DNA from: Pseudonocardia autotrophica
Lineage (GTDB): Bacteria > Actinomycetota > Actinomycetes > Mycobacteriales > Pseudonocardiaceae
Direction: 5' to 3'
Assembly (NCBI RefSeq): GCF_000717175.1
Contig: NZ_JNYD01000011.1
Location: 1-64,000 of the forward strand
DNA length: 64,000 nucleotides
In this document: positions 26,453 through 35,112 of the stretch, piece after piece
How positions within the stretch are numbered: the first letter of the stretch is position 1
Layout: each line of letters opens with the position of its first letter
Notes under the pieces: model-generated
Seen by the model: the letters and a program-made list of their open reading frames with translations, nothing else
Told to the model about the DNA's origin: nothing
The model's database searches: none
Made by a program: the position numbers and the translations under genes

Positions 26453-27544
26453 TCACGCGGCGAGGTCCTCGGCCACCACCCAACGACCGCCTGCCGCCTC
26501 GATCTGCGGCATCGACCGTCTGACCTCGTCGAGAAGATCCGGAACGAACAGGACGACCGTGTCCGGCCTCGACTCGATCAGCGTCGAGGGCGCGACGATC
26601 GCGATTCCGCTGCCGGGCATCCGCCGACCCTCCTTCGCTGGGGATGCATCGCCGACCATCGTCAGCAGGTCGGGGCCGATGCCGGCACGACACAGGAGCG
26701 CGACGGCCCGGGAGGCCGCGCTGTAGCCCACGACCTGCCGGCCCATATCCCTCTCCCGGCGTAGGAAGGTGCTCAGCGCCTCGGATGAGGTGACGTACGC
26801 GAGCTGCAGGCTACGAGCACGCTGCGGGTCGAGTGCCCCTACACGGATCTCGTCTTGGACGATCTCCTCCACCGAGCGGTCCGGCGCACCGGCACGCGTG
26901 GCTCCGAGCAGCACCGTTCCTCCATAGAGGGGATACTGACGGGCGGTGACCGGAACGAGGCCGACCGAGCGCAGCATGCCGATCAGTGCAGAGGTGGAGT
27001 AGTAGGCGAAGTGGCCGTGGCGCAGAGCGTTCCACTGGCCACGGTGAAGGATCGTTGCGAACGAGTGGTACTGGAAGAAGAGTGTGCCGTCCGGAGCGAG
27101 GCTCTCCACCCGTCGGCGTAACGCTGCGGCCTGATCCGGCTCGTGCATCATCCCGATGTTGTCGATCACAACGTCTGCTGGCTCCCCGGCAGCCGCGACC
27201 TGGAGTCCGTGTCCCCGCAGGAGGTCCTCCCACCTGCCACCGTGAGGACTCCCGAACTCGCGCATCAACCGTGCACCCGTGAGGAAGCCGGCCGTGGAGA
27301 GCGCCCCGACCGCCTCTTCGGCCTGCCGCGCCAGTGCCTCTGGCTCCTGCCCGCGGGGCTCCTCCGCGGTCGTCGAGTCTTCGACGAGCTGTGCGAGGCG
27401 ACAGTTTCCACAAAGCCAGAGGGACAGCGGATGAAGGACATCGGGTCCGGGGTCGGAGACGAGCGGGAAGGAGTCGCTCGCGGGTTGACGACCGGCGTCG
27501 AGGATGACTTCTCCCGTGGTGTGTCGACAGAAGCGGCAATTCAT
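26453..27544 (-). CDS. C-methyltransferase-like protein (Methyltransf_13/14 type)
   Basis: Related to sugar C-methyltransferases of the NovU/TylC3 kind. The 363-residue protein has an N-terminal zinc site (Cys3, Cys6, Cys45, Cys48), then a shortened middle domain (ADVVIDNIGMMHEPDQAAAL, FFQYHSFATIL, HGHFAYYSTSALIGMLRSVG, YPLYGGTVLLGA) and a C-terminal domain with VVGYSAASRAVALL and MVGDASPAKEGRRMPGSGI. The expected SAM-binding glycine loop between the zinc site and the middle domain is not seen: the stretch of ~60 residues is shorter than usual and lacks a GxGxG. Activity is therefore doubtful or altered. ATG 27544 has GAGGTG nine bases upstream. Confidence 0.78.
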   Translation of the reverse strand: MNCRFCRHTTGEVILDAGRQPASDSFPLVSDPGPDVLHPLSLWLCGNCRLAQLVEDSTTAEEPRGQEPEALARQAEEAVGALSTAGFLTGARLMREFGSPHGGRWEDLLRGHGLQVAAAGEPADVVIDNIGMMHEPDQAAALRRRVESLAPDGTLFFQYHSFATILHRGQWNALRHGHFAYYSTSALIGMLRSVGLVPVTARQYPLYGGTVLLGATRAGAPDRSVEEIVQDEIRVGALDPQRARSLQLAYVTSSEALSTFLRRERDMGRQVVGYSAASRAVALLCRAGIGPDLLTMVGDASPAKEGRRMPGSGIAIVAPSTLIESRPDTVVLFVPDLLDEVRRSMPQIEAAGGRWVVAEDLAA

Positions 27545-27684
27545 CCCATGCACCTCAACAGCGAGCGATGTCGGGAGTCTCGGCTTCCATCCGGCCATCG
27601 TTACGGCCCACGGACCATGCGGGTCGAGCAGCACGGTCAGGCGCAGCTGCCCCGTGCATCCCGGGCGTGATCACTCCCCGCGCG

Positions 27685-28101
27685 TCAGCTCATGAGGCCG
27701 AGCTGGGTCAGCATGTCCAGCTGGTCGAAGTAGAGGGTGTGGCCCGTGATCACGCCGTTCTCCACGAGGTAGAGCCCGCAGAAGGGGACACGGACCGGCT
27801 TGCCCGTGGCCTCGATCATCTGCCCGTCGGGTGTCGGGAGGGGGCCGGTGTGGGTGCCCTCGAAGACCGCCTCGAGGAGGACCTGACCGTTCTGACCGAA
27901 GAGTCGGCGCTCGACGACGCGGTTGTCGGGGAATCCGTTCTGGTAGCCGCCCCAGAACATGTGGGCGCCGTCGAGGCCCTCGAGGTGCACGCCGCCAGGG
28001 ACGTCGAAGACCGACTTGTCCGAGTAGTGTGCCAGCCAGCCGTCGAGATTCCGGCTGTTCCAGGCCTCGAACTCGTTCCGGACCAGCTGCACGTCGTCCA
28101 T
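27685..28101 (-). CDS. SnoaL-like / ester-cyclase family protein
   Basis: A 138-residue protein of the NTF2-like fold: VRNEFEAWNSRNLDGWLAHY at the start, FWGGYQNGFPDNRVV in the middle and GVITGHTLYFDQLDMLTQLG at the end are typical of SnoaL-like polyketide cyclases and steroid isomerase relatives. These small domains bind hydrophobic ligands, and many have unknown roles. ATG 28101 was chosen, preceded by GACGAGGTG. It is transcribed away from the receiver-protein gene at 28229, so the 127-bp gap must hold two promoters. Confidence 0.75.
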   Translation of the reverse strand: MDDVQLVRNEFEAWNSRNLDGWLAHYSDKSVFDVPGGVHLEGLDGAHMFWGGYQNGFPDNRVVERRLFGQNGQVLLEAVFEGTHTGPLPTPDGQMIEATGKPVRVPFCGLYLVENGVITGHTLYFDQLDMLTQLGLMS

Positions 28102-28228
28102 CGTCAGCACCTCGTCTCGCAGGGGAGACCAGGGTCCTCCTCGCCGGGCGTCCTGTCGCTGCGCAGAACTGCGTACGCGTAACGGACTGCTCACCGTCGG
28201 CGAATTCCGGGCCGGGAGAGGAGGCGCC

Positions 28229-28870
28229 GTGCTCGCGGACATCACCGGGCTGATCGGGGTGTTGATCTGGCCGGCGCTCGTGCTCGTCGTGGTCGTGCTG
28301 TTCCGGAAGCCGCTGACCAACCTCCTGTCCGGGTCGCTGACGGTGAAGGGGCCGGGCGGGCTGGAGATCTCGGCGTCGAGCAGGCAGCAGGCCGCGACCG
28401 CGCTGACCCAGGCCACGGTGGCCAAGGGGGCGCCGCCGATGGACCAGAAGGCGGCACTGGACCGCGTCGACGACGCCGCGCGGACGTTGCAGGACGTCGG
28501 GGGCCGGGCCCGGTTGCTGTGGGTCGACGACCATCCCAGCGGCAACCGGCACGAGGCGACGGCGCTGGAGGCCGTCGGCATCGACGTCGAGCTCAGCCCG
28601 TCGACCGAGGACGCCCTGGAGCGCACACAGCGCAACCGGTACGACGTGATCGTCTCTGATATGGAGCGCCTGCAGCACCCGCAGGCGGGCTACGACCTGC
28701 TGCAGAAGCTGCGGTCGTCGGGTGTGCACACCCCGTTCATCGTCTATGCCCCGACCGGGCGGCCGGAGCGCTTCGACGAGGCGGTGCAGCACGGGGCCGA
28801 CGGGTGGGCGGACACACCCGAGCAGCTCATGCAGATGGTGCTCGCCGCCGTGCGGCGGGAGCGGAGCTGA
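28229..28870 (+). CDS. Membrane-anchored response-regulator receiver protein
   Basis: A 213-residue protein with one membrane helix at residues ~8-26, a short linker, and a CheY-like receiver domain from ~95 to the end. The receiver shows RLLWVDDHP (acidic pocket Asp100/Asp101) and YDVIVSDME with the probable phospho-acceptor Asp144. It has no output domain, and no histidine kinase gene is adjacent. Receivers tethered directly to the membrane are uncommon; it could act as a phosphate sink or a membrane signalling module. GTG 28229 is preceded by GGGAGAGGAGG. It converges with the GT2 gene, leaving only six bases between the two stops. Confidence 0.75.
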   Translation: MLADITGLIGVLIWPALVLVVVVLFRKPLTNLLSGSLTVKGPGGLEISASSRQQAATALTQATVAKGAPPMDQKAALDRVDDAARTLQDVGGRARLLWVDDHPSGNRHEATALEAVGIDVELSPSTEDALERTQRNRYDVIVSDMERLQHPQAGYDLLQKLRSSGVHTPFIVYAPTGRPERFDEAVQHGADGWADTPEQLMQMVLAAVRRERS

Positions 28871-28876
28871 CTCGGG

Positions 28877-29608
28877 TCAGGAGCGGTCGTAGGCCTGCCT
28901 GACGACGCCGTCGACCGACGAGCGGGGTGCGGGCACGGTTCCAGCGGGGGCGGACCGGCGCTCCGCGAACAACGCCCTGACCAGCCGCGAGTTCTCGGCC
29001 AGCGAGTTCGTCGGGTACGGCTGGTGCCACGGCGCCGCCCGGATGCCCGGGACCTCGTACACGGCCAGTCCCTCCTGGGCCGCACGGGCGGCCAGGAGGA
29101 GCTCGAAGCCGGCGGCGTGCCGGGTGAGGTCGGGTAGCCCGAGCCGGGGAAGGGTCGAGCGACGGAGGGCCGTCACGCCGCACCACGGATCCGTGACGCG
29201 CGTGCCGAGACGGGCGGAGGCGACGGCCGCGAGGGCGGCGTCGGCCACCGAACGCCGGGCGGGGCGCGAGCCCCTGGCCACGTCGAAGTCGTCGAGGGCC
29301 ATGACCATCCGGGGGACCTCGGTCGGGCAGGTGGACCCGTCGGCGTCGAGCAGGACGAGCGCGTCGCCGCGGGCCGCGTGCATACCCGCGACCATGCTGG
29401 TCCCGCGGTTCCACCCCTGCGTGACGACCCGGGAGTCCGGCCGGACGCGGCGGACGGTGTCGAGCGTGTCGTCGACCGAGCCGCCGTCGGAGACCACCAC
29501 CTCGTACCCGGGGTCCAGCTCCGTGAGGAGGCGTTCGACGTTGCGGCGCTCGTTGAGCGTCGGGACGACCACCGAGACCGCCGGCCGCGCAGTGCCCGAA
29601 CCGTGCAT
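28877..29608 (-). CDS. GT2 glycosyltransferase, polyprenyl-phosphate mannosyltransferase (DPM1)-like
   Basis: A 243-residue GT-A enzyme: VSVVVPTLNERRNVERLL, YEVVVSDGGSVDDTLD, LVLLDADGSTCPTEVPRMV (DxD-type metal site) and WCGVTALRRSTLPRLGL. It lacks C-terminal membrane helices, like actinobacterial Ppm/DPM1 catalytic domains, and would make a polyprenyl-phosphate-linked sugar used outside the cell. A paralogue with the same start is at 37949; the two bracket the phosphonate operon. ATG 29608 follows GGGGAG; a GTG at 29623 is also in frame. A 153-bp gap separates it from the operon genes upstream. Confidence 0.82.
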   Translation of the reverse strand: MHGSGTARPAVSVVVPTLNERRNVERLLTELDPGYEVVVSDGGSVDDTLDTVRRVRPDSRVVTQGWNRGTSMVAGMHAARGDALVLLDADGSTCPTEVPRMVMALDDFDVARGSRPARRSVADAALAAVASARLGTRVTDPWCGVTALRRSTLPRLGLPDLTRHAAGFELLLAARAAQEGLAVYEVPGIRAAPWHQPYPTNSLAENSRLVRALFAERRSAPAGTVPAPRSSVDGVVRQAYDRS

Positions 29609-29761
29609 GTCGTCACTCCCCACGTCGGCAGCGCCCGACCGCCACGGGCGCAGGGACGGTGACGTCGCACCGACCCGTATCGCGCCTATCGACGCCGAAG
29701 CGACACGCGTTACACAAGGTCCACTTCTGTAAACCGGCGAACGGCGCGCAGCGGACCAGCC

Positions 29762-30826
29762 TCACATCTCGCCGAGCCCTGCCACCCGCTTGACCAGCGC
29801 CTCCGCTCGGATGCGGGCTTCGTGACCAAGGCGGGCGGGCAGGCGACGGGCGCGCAGCTCGTGGGTGTGGTGGAGCGTGGCGCCGAGCTTGGTCTTGAAG
29901 GCCGCGAGCGCGGAGTCCGGGTGCGCGCCGCCCATGTCGTACCAGTGGCGCCCCTGGTCGCAGGCGTCCTCGATCGCGAGGCGGTGCAGCAGGTCGTTGG
30001 CCCGCAGCGGGGTCGCGACGTCCTTGTCCATCGCGCCGCGCCAGTACTTCGCGTGCCCGCCCGCGCTCAGCACGATGATCACCGCGACCGGTTCGCCGTC
30101 CCGGCGGGCGACCCAGGTCGCGCAGTCCTTGCCGAACGCGGCGGCGACGAGCGCGACCTGCGCCGGGGTGGAGCTGACCCGGCTCATCCGCCACCGGCTG
30201 AGCCACACCGGCTCACCCTCGGTCGCGGCGCGGCGGTGGACCGAGCGCTCGTGCAGCTCGTCGTAGACGTGGGCGAGCCGGCCGGTGCGGTCGACCTCCA
30301 CCTCGACGCCGAGCTTCTCGGCCTTGCGCATCGCCGTCCGTGCCGTCCCGCGGAAGCGCCGCGACCACACCTCGTCGAACCCGCCGGCGAGGTCCAGCAG
30401 GTAGCTGCCACCCGCCTCCACGGCGTACCCGGCACGGGATGCCGCGGAGAGCCAGGCCGGGTCGGCCTCCGGGCGCAGCGTCACCTCGGTCGACAACGTC
30501 CCGCGGTGGGCGGCGTCCCGCCACACGAACTCCGCCTCGTCGACCGTGATCCGGCCGTCCGTGCTGATCGGACCGCCCGTGCCCCAGATCTGCGGCCAGC
30601 TCGAGACCACCCTCGCGGCCGCCGCCGACCGGCGTCGCCGGACCAGGGGGAGCACGACCTGCCGTCCGGACGGAAAGGCGTAGTGCACACTCGCGTCCGC
30701 GAAGCGGCCGTCGGCGAGGACGGCCTCCCGCCACGGCAACGACTGCCCGACGACGGCCGCCTCGTCCGTCTCGAGCACCGACCGCCACAGCGTGGTCGGC
30801 ACCGGGGAGGTGACGCGAGGCGTCAC
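29762..30826 (-). CDS. FemAB/GNAT-like N-acyltransferase
   Basis: A 354-residue protein with a divergent N-terminal domain and a C-terminal GNAT-fold domain of the FemAB/BioF2-like type: VWSRRFRGTARTAMRKAEKLGVEV, WVARRDGEPVAVIIVL, AKYWRGAMDK, and the closing ALAAFKTKLGATLHHTHE. Such proteins transfer an amino acid or acyl group to an amine. It is the last gene of the tightly packed phosphonate operon, coupled to the phnW-like gene by a GTGA overlap, so the amine of 2-aminoethylphosphonate or an amino sugar of the glycan is a reasonable target. The substrate is inferred only. Confidence 0.72.
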   Translation of the reverse strand: MTPRVTSPVPTTLWRSVLETDEAAVVGQSLPWREAVLADGRFADASVHYAFPSGRQVVLPLVRRRRSAAAARVVSSWPQIWGTGGPISTDGRITVDEAEFVWRDAAHRGTLSTEVTLRPEADPAWLSAASRAGYAVEAGGSYLLDLAGGFDEVWSRRFRGTARTAMRKAEKLGVEVEVDRTGRLAHVYDELHERSVHRRAATEGEPVWLSRWRMSRVSSTPAQVALVAAAFGKDCATWVARRDGEPVAVIIVLSAGGHAKYWRGAMDKDVATPLRANDLLHRLAIEDACDQGRHWYDMGGAHPDSALAAFKTKLGATLHHTHELRARRLPARLGHEARIRAEALVKRVAGLGEM

Positions 30827-31893
30827 GAGAACGTCTTCGTCAGGGCTCCGACCAAGCGCTCGACGTCCGCGTCGTGCAGGTCCCCCATGGTCGAGATCCG
30901 GAAGATCGACTTGGCGAGCTTGCCCTGACCGGCGTAGATCACGAAGCCCTCGTCCTTGAGCCCGTCGTGGAGGTCGGTGTAGGTGACGCTGTCGGGCAGC
31001 CGGTACGAGCGCAGGACGACCGAGCTCGTGCCGGCCGGCAGCAGGGGCGCGACGCCGACCCGCCGCAGGCCCTCGCCCGCGGCGTCGGCGTAGCGGGCGT
31101 AGCGCGCGTGCCGCTCGCGCCACCCGCCTTCCTCCCGCAGCTCCGCCAGCGCCTCGACCAGCGCGTACAGGCTCTGCACGGCCGGGGTGAAGGGCGTGTT
31201 CCGCTGGTCCTGCAGCGTGGCCAGCCGGGTCAGGTCCAGGTAGTAGGCCCGCTGCGCCGCCGAGGCGAGCGCCGCGCGCCGCACCACGGCGAACGCGATG
31301 CCGGGGACACCGTGCAGGCACTTGTTGGCCGTGCCGGCGACGGCGTCGATCGGCAGGCCGAAGTCGATCTCCTCGCCGCCGAAGCTGCTGACCCCGTCGA
31401 CGAGCAGCCGCACGCCGTGCGCCCGACACACCGCGCCGATCGCGGCGAGATCCGTGAGCCGGCCGGTCGTGGTCTCGTGCTGGACGACGGCGACGTGCGT
31501 CACCGCCGGGGACCCGGCCAGCCGCGCCGCGAGGGCGTCGAGATCGGGCCCCGCGAGCCAGTCCCCGGCCAGCGTCTCGTGGGCGATCCCGTGGCACTCC
31601 GCGATCGCGGTCATCCGCTCGCCGTAGACCCCGTTCTCCAGCACCAGCAGCCGGCCGTCCGCCGGCACCACGGACGCGACCATGCTCTCCACCGCCGCGG
31701 TGCCCGATCCGGTGAGCAGCACGGCGGCCCACTCCGCGGGATCCAGGTCGTAGACCGCGAGCAGCCCGGCCCGGGCCGCGTCCTGCAGGTCGAAGAACTC
31801 GGGCTCACGGTGGCAGAGGTCGGGTCCGAGCAGGCTCTCCCGCACGCGCGGCGACAGCGTGACGGGGCCGGGGTTCAGCAGGAACACGGTCAC
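30823..31893 (-). CDS. phnW: 2-aminoethylphosphonate-pyruvate transaminase (PhnW/AepT type)
   Basis: In the biosynthetic direction it aminates phosphonoacetaldehyde to 2-aminoethylphosphonate. The 356-residue fold-type I PLP enzyme starts VFLLNPGPVTLSPRVRESL with LCHREPEF, has LLTGSGTAAVESMVASVVP (PLP phosphate site), HETTTGRLTDL, LLVDGVSSFGGEEIDFG, and AGTANKCLHGVPGIAFAVV with the PLP lysine. Near the end GQGKLAKSIFRISTMGDL is family-typical. Placement directly after a nucleotidyltransferase and downstream of pepM and ppd supports synthesis rather than breakdown. GTG 31893 overlaps the upstream stop by four bases. Confidence 0.9.
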   Translation of the reverse strand: MTVFLLNPGPVTLSPRVRESLLGPDLCHREPEFFDLQDAARAGLLAVYDLDPAEWAAVLLTGSGTAAVESMVASVVPADGRLLVLENGVYGERMTAIAECHGIAHETLAGDWLAGPDLDALAARLAGSPAVTHVAVVQHETTTGRLTDLAAIGAVCRAHGVRLLVDGVSSFGGEEIDFGLPIDAVAGTANKCLHGVPGIAFAVVRRAALASAAQRAYYLDLTRLATLQDQRNTPFTPAVQSLYALVEALAELREEGGWRERHARYARYADAAGEGLRRVGVAPLLPAGTSSVVLRSYRLPDSVTYTDLHDGLKDEGFVIYAGQGKLAKSIFRISTMGDLHDADVERLVGALTKTFS

Positions 31894-32663
31894 ACCTCGA
31901 GGCTCAGGCGGGGGAGCACGTCCGCGCGGGCGCGCTCGACGTCGTGCGGGAAGTCGATCTCGGTCCAGGGGGCGCCGGTGACGTCGACCGCGGCGAACAG
32001 GTGCTCGCCCGCCCGCAGCAGGTCCCGCACCGCGTCCTCGTGCGGCAGCGCCGCGCCGCCGGCCACGACGCTCGCCCGCACGATCCCGGCGAGCGCGGCG
32101 GCGGCCGCCTCGCCGAGGCGGAAGAAGCCGACGGACTCGCCGACGGTGTCGTGCGGCAGGTCGGGATCCGGCTGTTTGGCGAGGTCGACGGGCACCCCGT
32201 CCCGCAGCAGCACCTTGACCGGTTCCTCGCCGGGCTCGAAGTCCCGGTCGACGAGCAGGGCGTTCGCCGACGGCGCGTGGACGAGAGGGGCCAGGACGCG
32301 CGCGTCGCACAGCACGTCCGCGTCCATGAGCAGGACGGACCCGCCCGCGGTGAGCTGCGGCCCCACCACGTCGACGGTGAGCATGCTGCCGAGCTCGTAG
32401 CGCTCGTTCACGACGAGCGTGGGCCGCGGCAGGTCGAGGCGGTCGACCTCGCGCTCGATCTCCTCGTGGGCGAACCCCGTCGCGACCACCACCTCCGGCA
32501 CCCCGCAGGCCTTCAGCTCGCGGAGCTGACGTTCGAGCAGCGTCATGCCGCCGAACTCCAGCAGGCACTTCGGCCCGGGCCGGGTCTCGACGTCGAGCCG
32601 CTGCCCGCGGCCGGCGGCGAGGATCACCGCTCGCTTCACGTCGTCGGGCTCACTCGTCCTCAC
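31890..32663 (-). CDS. pntC: Nucleotidyltransferase, probable CTP:phosphonate cytidylyltransferase (PntC-like)
   Basis: A 257-residue NTP-transferase-fold enzyme with RAVILAAGRGQRLDVETRPGP followed by KCLLEFGGMTLLERQLREL, VLLMDADVLCD (metal-binding aspartates) and TEIDFPHDVERA. This class activates phosphocholine or 2-aminoethylphosphonate with CTP. Its neighbours pepM, ppd and phnW make the phosphonate substrate the likely one (CMP-AEP product). A second nucleotidyltransferase domain is fused to pepM, so the two may activate different compounds. GTG 32663, with GGAGG five bases upstream, was chosen over GTG 32669; either way it overlaps the flippase gene end. Confidence 0.82.
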   Translation of the reverse strand: MRTSEPDDVKRAVILAAGRGQRLDVETRPGPKCLLEFGGMTLLERQLRELKACGVPEVVVATGFAHEEIEREVDRLDLPRPTLVVNERYELGSMLTVDVVGPQLTAGGSVLLMDADVLCDARVLAPLVHAPSANALLVDRDFEPGEEPVKVLLRDGVPVDLAKQPDPDLPHDTVGESVGFFRLGEAAAAALAGIVRASVVAGGAALPHEDAVRDLLRAGEHLFAAVDVTGAPWTEIDFPHDVERARADVLPRLSLEV

Positions 32664-33900
32664 GGACACCTCCGGGGGTACGGGTGCCGCTGCGGGCGGC
32701 CATGACGAACAGGACCGCGGTGGACAGGACCAGGAGCCCGGCCGCGGTCCACGCGTAGAGGATCAGCTCGTGCCGGGTCAGCACGAGCACGCACACGACG
32801 GCGACGACCGGGGCCGACACCGCGCGGACCGTCACCAGCAGCCCGCTGGCCCCCGAGGTCAGCATGGTCAGCGTGGCCGCCCGCCCCAACGCGGACGCCG
32901 CGGCGTACACCGCGACCGCGAGTGCGACCGGGGCCGCGATCGCCCAGGAGTCGCCGACGAGGGCCTGGCCCACCGGGACCGGCACGAACGTCAGGGCCAG
33001 CCCGATCGCGAGGGCGAGCCCGGCGACGGCGCCGAACGGGCGGGCCGCCCACCAGACCTTCCGCGCGGGCGTGAGCGGGAGGTCGCGCATCTTCGGGAGC
33101 ACCGTCATGCTCAGCGCGATCGCGAGCGTGCTGATCGGACCCAGTGCCGACTGGGCGAGGCGGAGGCCGCCGAGCGCCTGGGCAGACAGGAACACCGCGG
33201 TGAGCAGGGTGAGGAGCTGGTCGAGGCCGGTCGAGATCACGTAGTCGCCGGCGAGGTTGGCGCTGACCCGTCGCGGCCACGGCCGGCGCCAGCTGGTCCA
33301 CCGCGACGACCACGGAGGCAGGACGACGAGGCAGGCGGCCCACGGCCCCGCGCCGAGCCCGAGGATGGTCACCAGCGGACCGAGGCCCAGGGCCAGCGCG
33401 GTCCCGACCCAGCCGATGGTCACCACACCGGCGACGAGGTCCCCGGGCAGGAGCCGCAGGTAGGCGGAGCGTCCCTGGTAGTGCATTCGTACGGCGTCCC
33501 AGTACAGGCACCCCGGCAGGACGAGGCCGGTGCCCAGGACGACGGTCCGCAGCTCCCCGGAGAGGAGCAGGGCTCCCAGCAGCCCGACGAGCAGCGCCCC
33601 GGCCCCGAAGAGCAGCTCCAGCCGGCGCACCTCCGCGACCGGGCGGGTCGGGTCGACCGTGCGGTCCGCGACGATGGGGGTGAGGACGGTGGCCTGCGCG
33701 ACGCCGACGCAGAACAGCACGGCCAGCTGCGCCGAGGCGAACAGGCCGAACGCCGCCGGTGGCAGGGAGCGCGACGCGAGCACGACGACGGCCAGGCTCG
33801 TGAGGGCGACGAGGGCCTGGTTGGGTGCGGCGGTCTGCGCCAGCCGGGCCACCGGGCGGGGCAGGCGCGCGAGGAGGTGCGGAGCCGGGGCCTCCGGCAT
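32650..33900 (-). CDS. Second Wzx-like flippase, in the phosphonate operon
   Basis: A 416-residue membrane protein with about 12 hydrophobic helices, starting after a short amphipathic segment (PNQALVALTSLAVVVLASRSL) and with the AFGLFASAQLAVLFCVGVAQ and LGPISTLAIALSMTVLPKM segments expected of MOP-superfamily polysaccharide exporters. It presumably exports the phosphonate-bearing lipid-linked glycan. Its ATG (33900) shares one base with the stop of ppd, and its end overlaps the cytidylyltransferase start. It is not a close copy of the flippase at 20838 judging from the visible residues. Confidence 0.8.
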   Translation of the reverse strand: MPEAPAPHLLARLPRPVARLAQTAAPNQALVALTSLAVVVLASRSLPPAAFGLFASAQLAVLFCVGVAQATVLTPIVADRTVDPTRPVAEVRRLELLFGAGALLVGLLGALLLSGELRTVVLGTGLVLPGCLYWDAVRMHYQGRSAYLRLLPGDLVAGVVTIGWVGTALALGLGPLVTILGLGAGPWAACLVVLPPWSSRWTSWRRPWPRRVSANLAGDYVISTGLDQLLTLLTAVFLSAQALGGLRLAQSALGPISTLAIALSMTVLPKMRDLPLTPARKVWWAARPFGAVAGLALAIGLALTFVPVPVGQALVGDSWAIAAPVALAVAVYAAASALGRAATLTMLTSGASGLLVTVRAVSAPVVAVVCVLVLTRHELILYAWTAAGLLVLSTAVLFVMAARSGTRTPGGVREDE

Positions 33901-35087
33901 CACCGGCCCGGCTCCGCCGCGGACGGCTCCGCGACCCGCTCGGCGAGGTGGGACATCAGGCGGCGGGCGACCTCGGGGGGCGTGACCGTCGGCCGGGGGA
34001 GGTCCTTCGGCGTCCCGGTCCCGATCCGCAGGCGCGCGAAGCGGGGCCCCTCGGCCGCGGGCGCCTCGAGCAGGGCGTCGACCAGGCCGGGATCGTCCCC
34101 CTCCAGGGCCACGGGGTAGCCGCAGGCGGCGGCGACGCCGGCGAACGACACGTTCGGTGACACGGTGGCCTGGCCGCCCGTCGACTCGTGCGCGCCGTTG
34201 TCCAGCAGCAGGTGGGTGAGGTTGGGCGGGCCGTACGTGCCGAGCGTGGCGAACGCGCCCATCCGCATCAGGGCGGCGCCGTCCCCGTCGAGGGCGACCA
34301 CGTGCACGTCCGGCCGAGCCAGGGCCAGGCCGAGGGCGAGCAGCGCCACACAGCCCATCGAGCCGACCATGTAGAGCTGGTGGGGCCGGTCGGCGAGCGC
34401 GTAGAGCTCGCGGCCGCAGTAGCCCGTGGAGGCCAGCACCACGGTCGAGTCCTCGGGCGTCCGGTCGATCACCCGCTGCAGTGCCTCCCGCCGGGTCGGC
34501 AGGGCTCCGGCGGGAGCGCAGGCCGCCTCCGGTGCCGGGGCGGCGCCGGGCACGCCCGGCGGGCGCACCCCGTCGCGCAACGCGTACGGGGCGACGGTCC
34601 CCTTGTGCATCACCAGCGCGTAGGGGCGCCCGGTGCTGTCCATGTGCGCCACGGCGGCGTCGAGCGCCGGGCCGACGGCCGCGTCCTCGGACGGGAAGTC
34701 CGCCCACGGGATCTCCATCGTCTCGAGCATCTGCGGGGTGATCCGCCCCATCAGCTCGTGCTGCGGCTCGTCCGGGTTCCCGGGCTCGCCACGCCAGGTC
34801 ACGATCAGCAGCTGCGGGAGACGGAAGGTCCAGGTCAGCGAGGTCAGGGGGCTGACCGCGTTGCCCAGCCCGGAGTTCTGCAGCATCGTCACCGCGCGCC
34901 CGCCGCCGAGGGTCACGCCGGCGGAGATCGCCACGGCGTCGCCCTCGTTGGCGGCGGACAGGTACTGCAGCCGGTCGGCCTGCAGCACGTAGTTGATGAA
35001 CGGGGTGAGGTACGAGCAGGGCACGCCGGTGTACCAGGCGAACCCGCGCGCCCGGGCCTCGTCGACGAAGGTCTCGGCGGCGATCAC
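33900..35087 (-). CDS. ppd: Phosphonopyruvate decarboxylase (Ppd)
   Basis: ThDP-dependent enzyme that drives phosphonate synthesis by decarboxylating phosphonopyruvate to phosphonoacetaldehyde. The 395-residue protein has the PYR domain first (GFAWYTGVPCSYLTPFINY, then SAANEGDAVAISAGVTLGGG with the catalytic Glu) and the PP domain second, with the ThDP/magnesium motif GDGAALMRMGAF followed by LLDNGAHESTGGQ. The MLQNSGLGNAVSPLTSL segment is diagnostic for the Ppd subgroup. GTG 35087 was chosen, 25 bases after the pepM stop and preceded by GGGAG. The operon order pepM-ppd is the canonical one. Confidence 0.93.
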   Translation of the reverse strand: MIAAETFVDEARARGFAWYTGVPCSYLTPFINYVLQADRLQYLSAANEGDAVAISAGVTLGGGRAVTMLQNSGLGNAVSPLTSLTWTFRLPQLLIVTWRGEPGNPDEPQHELMGRITPQMLETMEIPWADFPSEDAAVGPALDAAVAHMDSTGRPYALVMHKGTVAPYALRDGVRPPGVPGAAPAPEAACAPAGALPTRREALQRVIDRTPEDSTVVLASTGYCGRELYALADRPHQLYMVGSMGCVALLALGLALARPDVHVVALDGDGAALMRMGAFATLGTYGPPNLTHLLLDNGAHESTGGQATVSPNVSFAGVAAACGYPVALEGDDPGLVDALLEAPAAEGPRFARLRIGTGTPKDLPRPTVTPPEVARRLMSHLAERVAEPSAAEPGR

Positions 35088-35112
35088 GCGGTGCTCCCGT
35101 CGGGGTCGGGAC

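Noticed and set aside
29762..31732. Single long frame spanning the FemAB-like gene and the 3' part of phnW
   Set aside because: The upstream part is out of frame with phnW and lacks motifs; a GTG overlapping the phnW stop gives a natural start at 30826.
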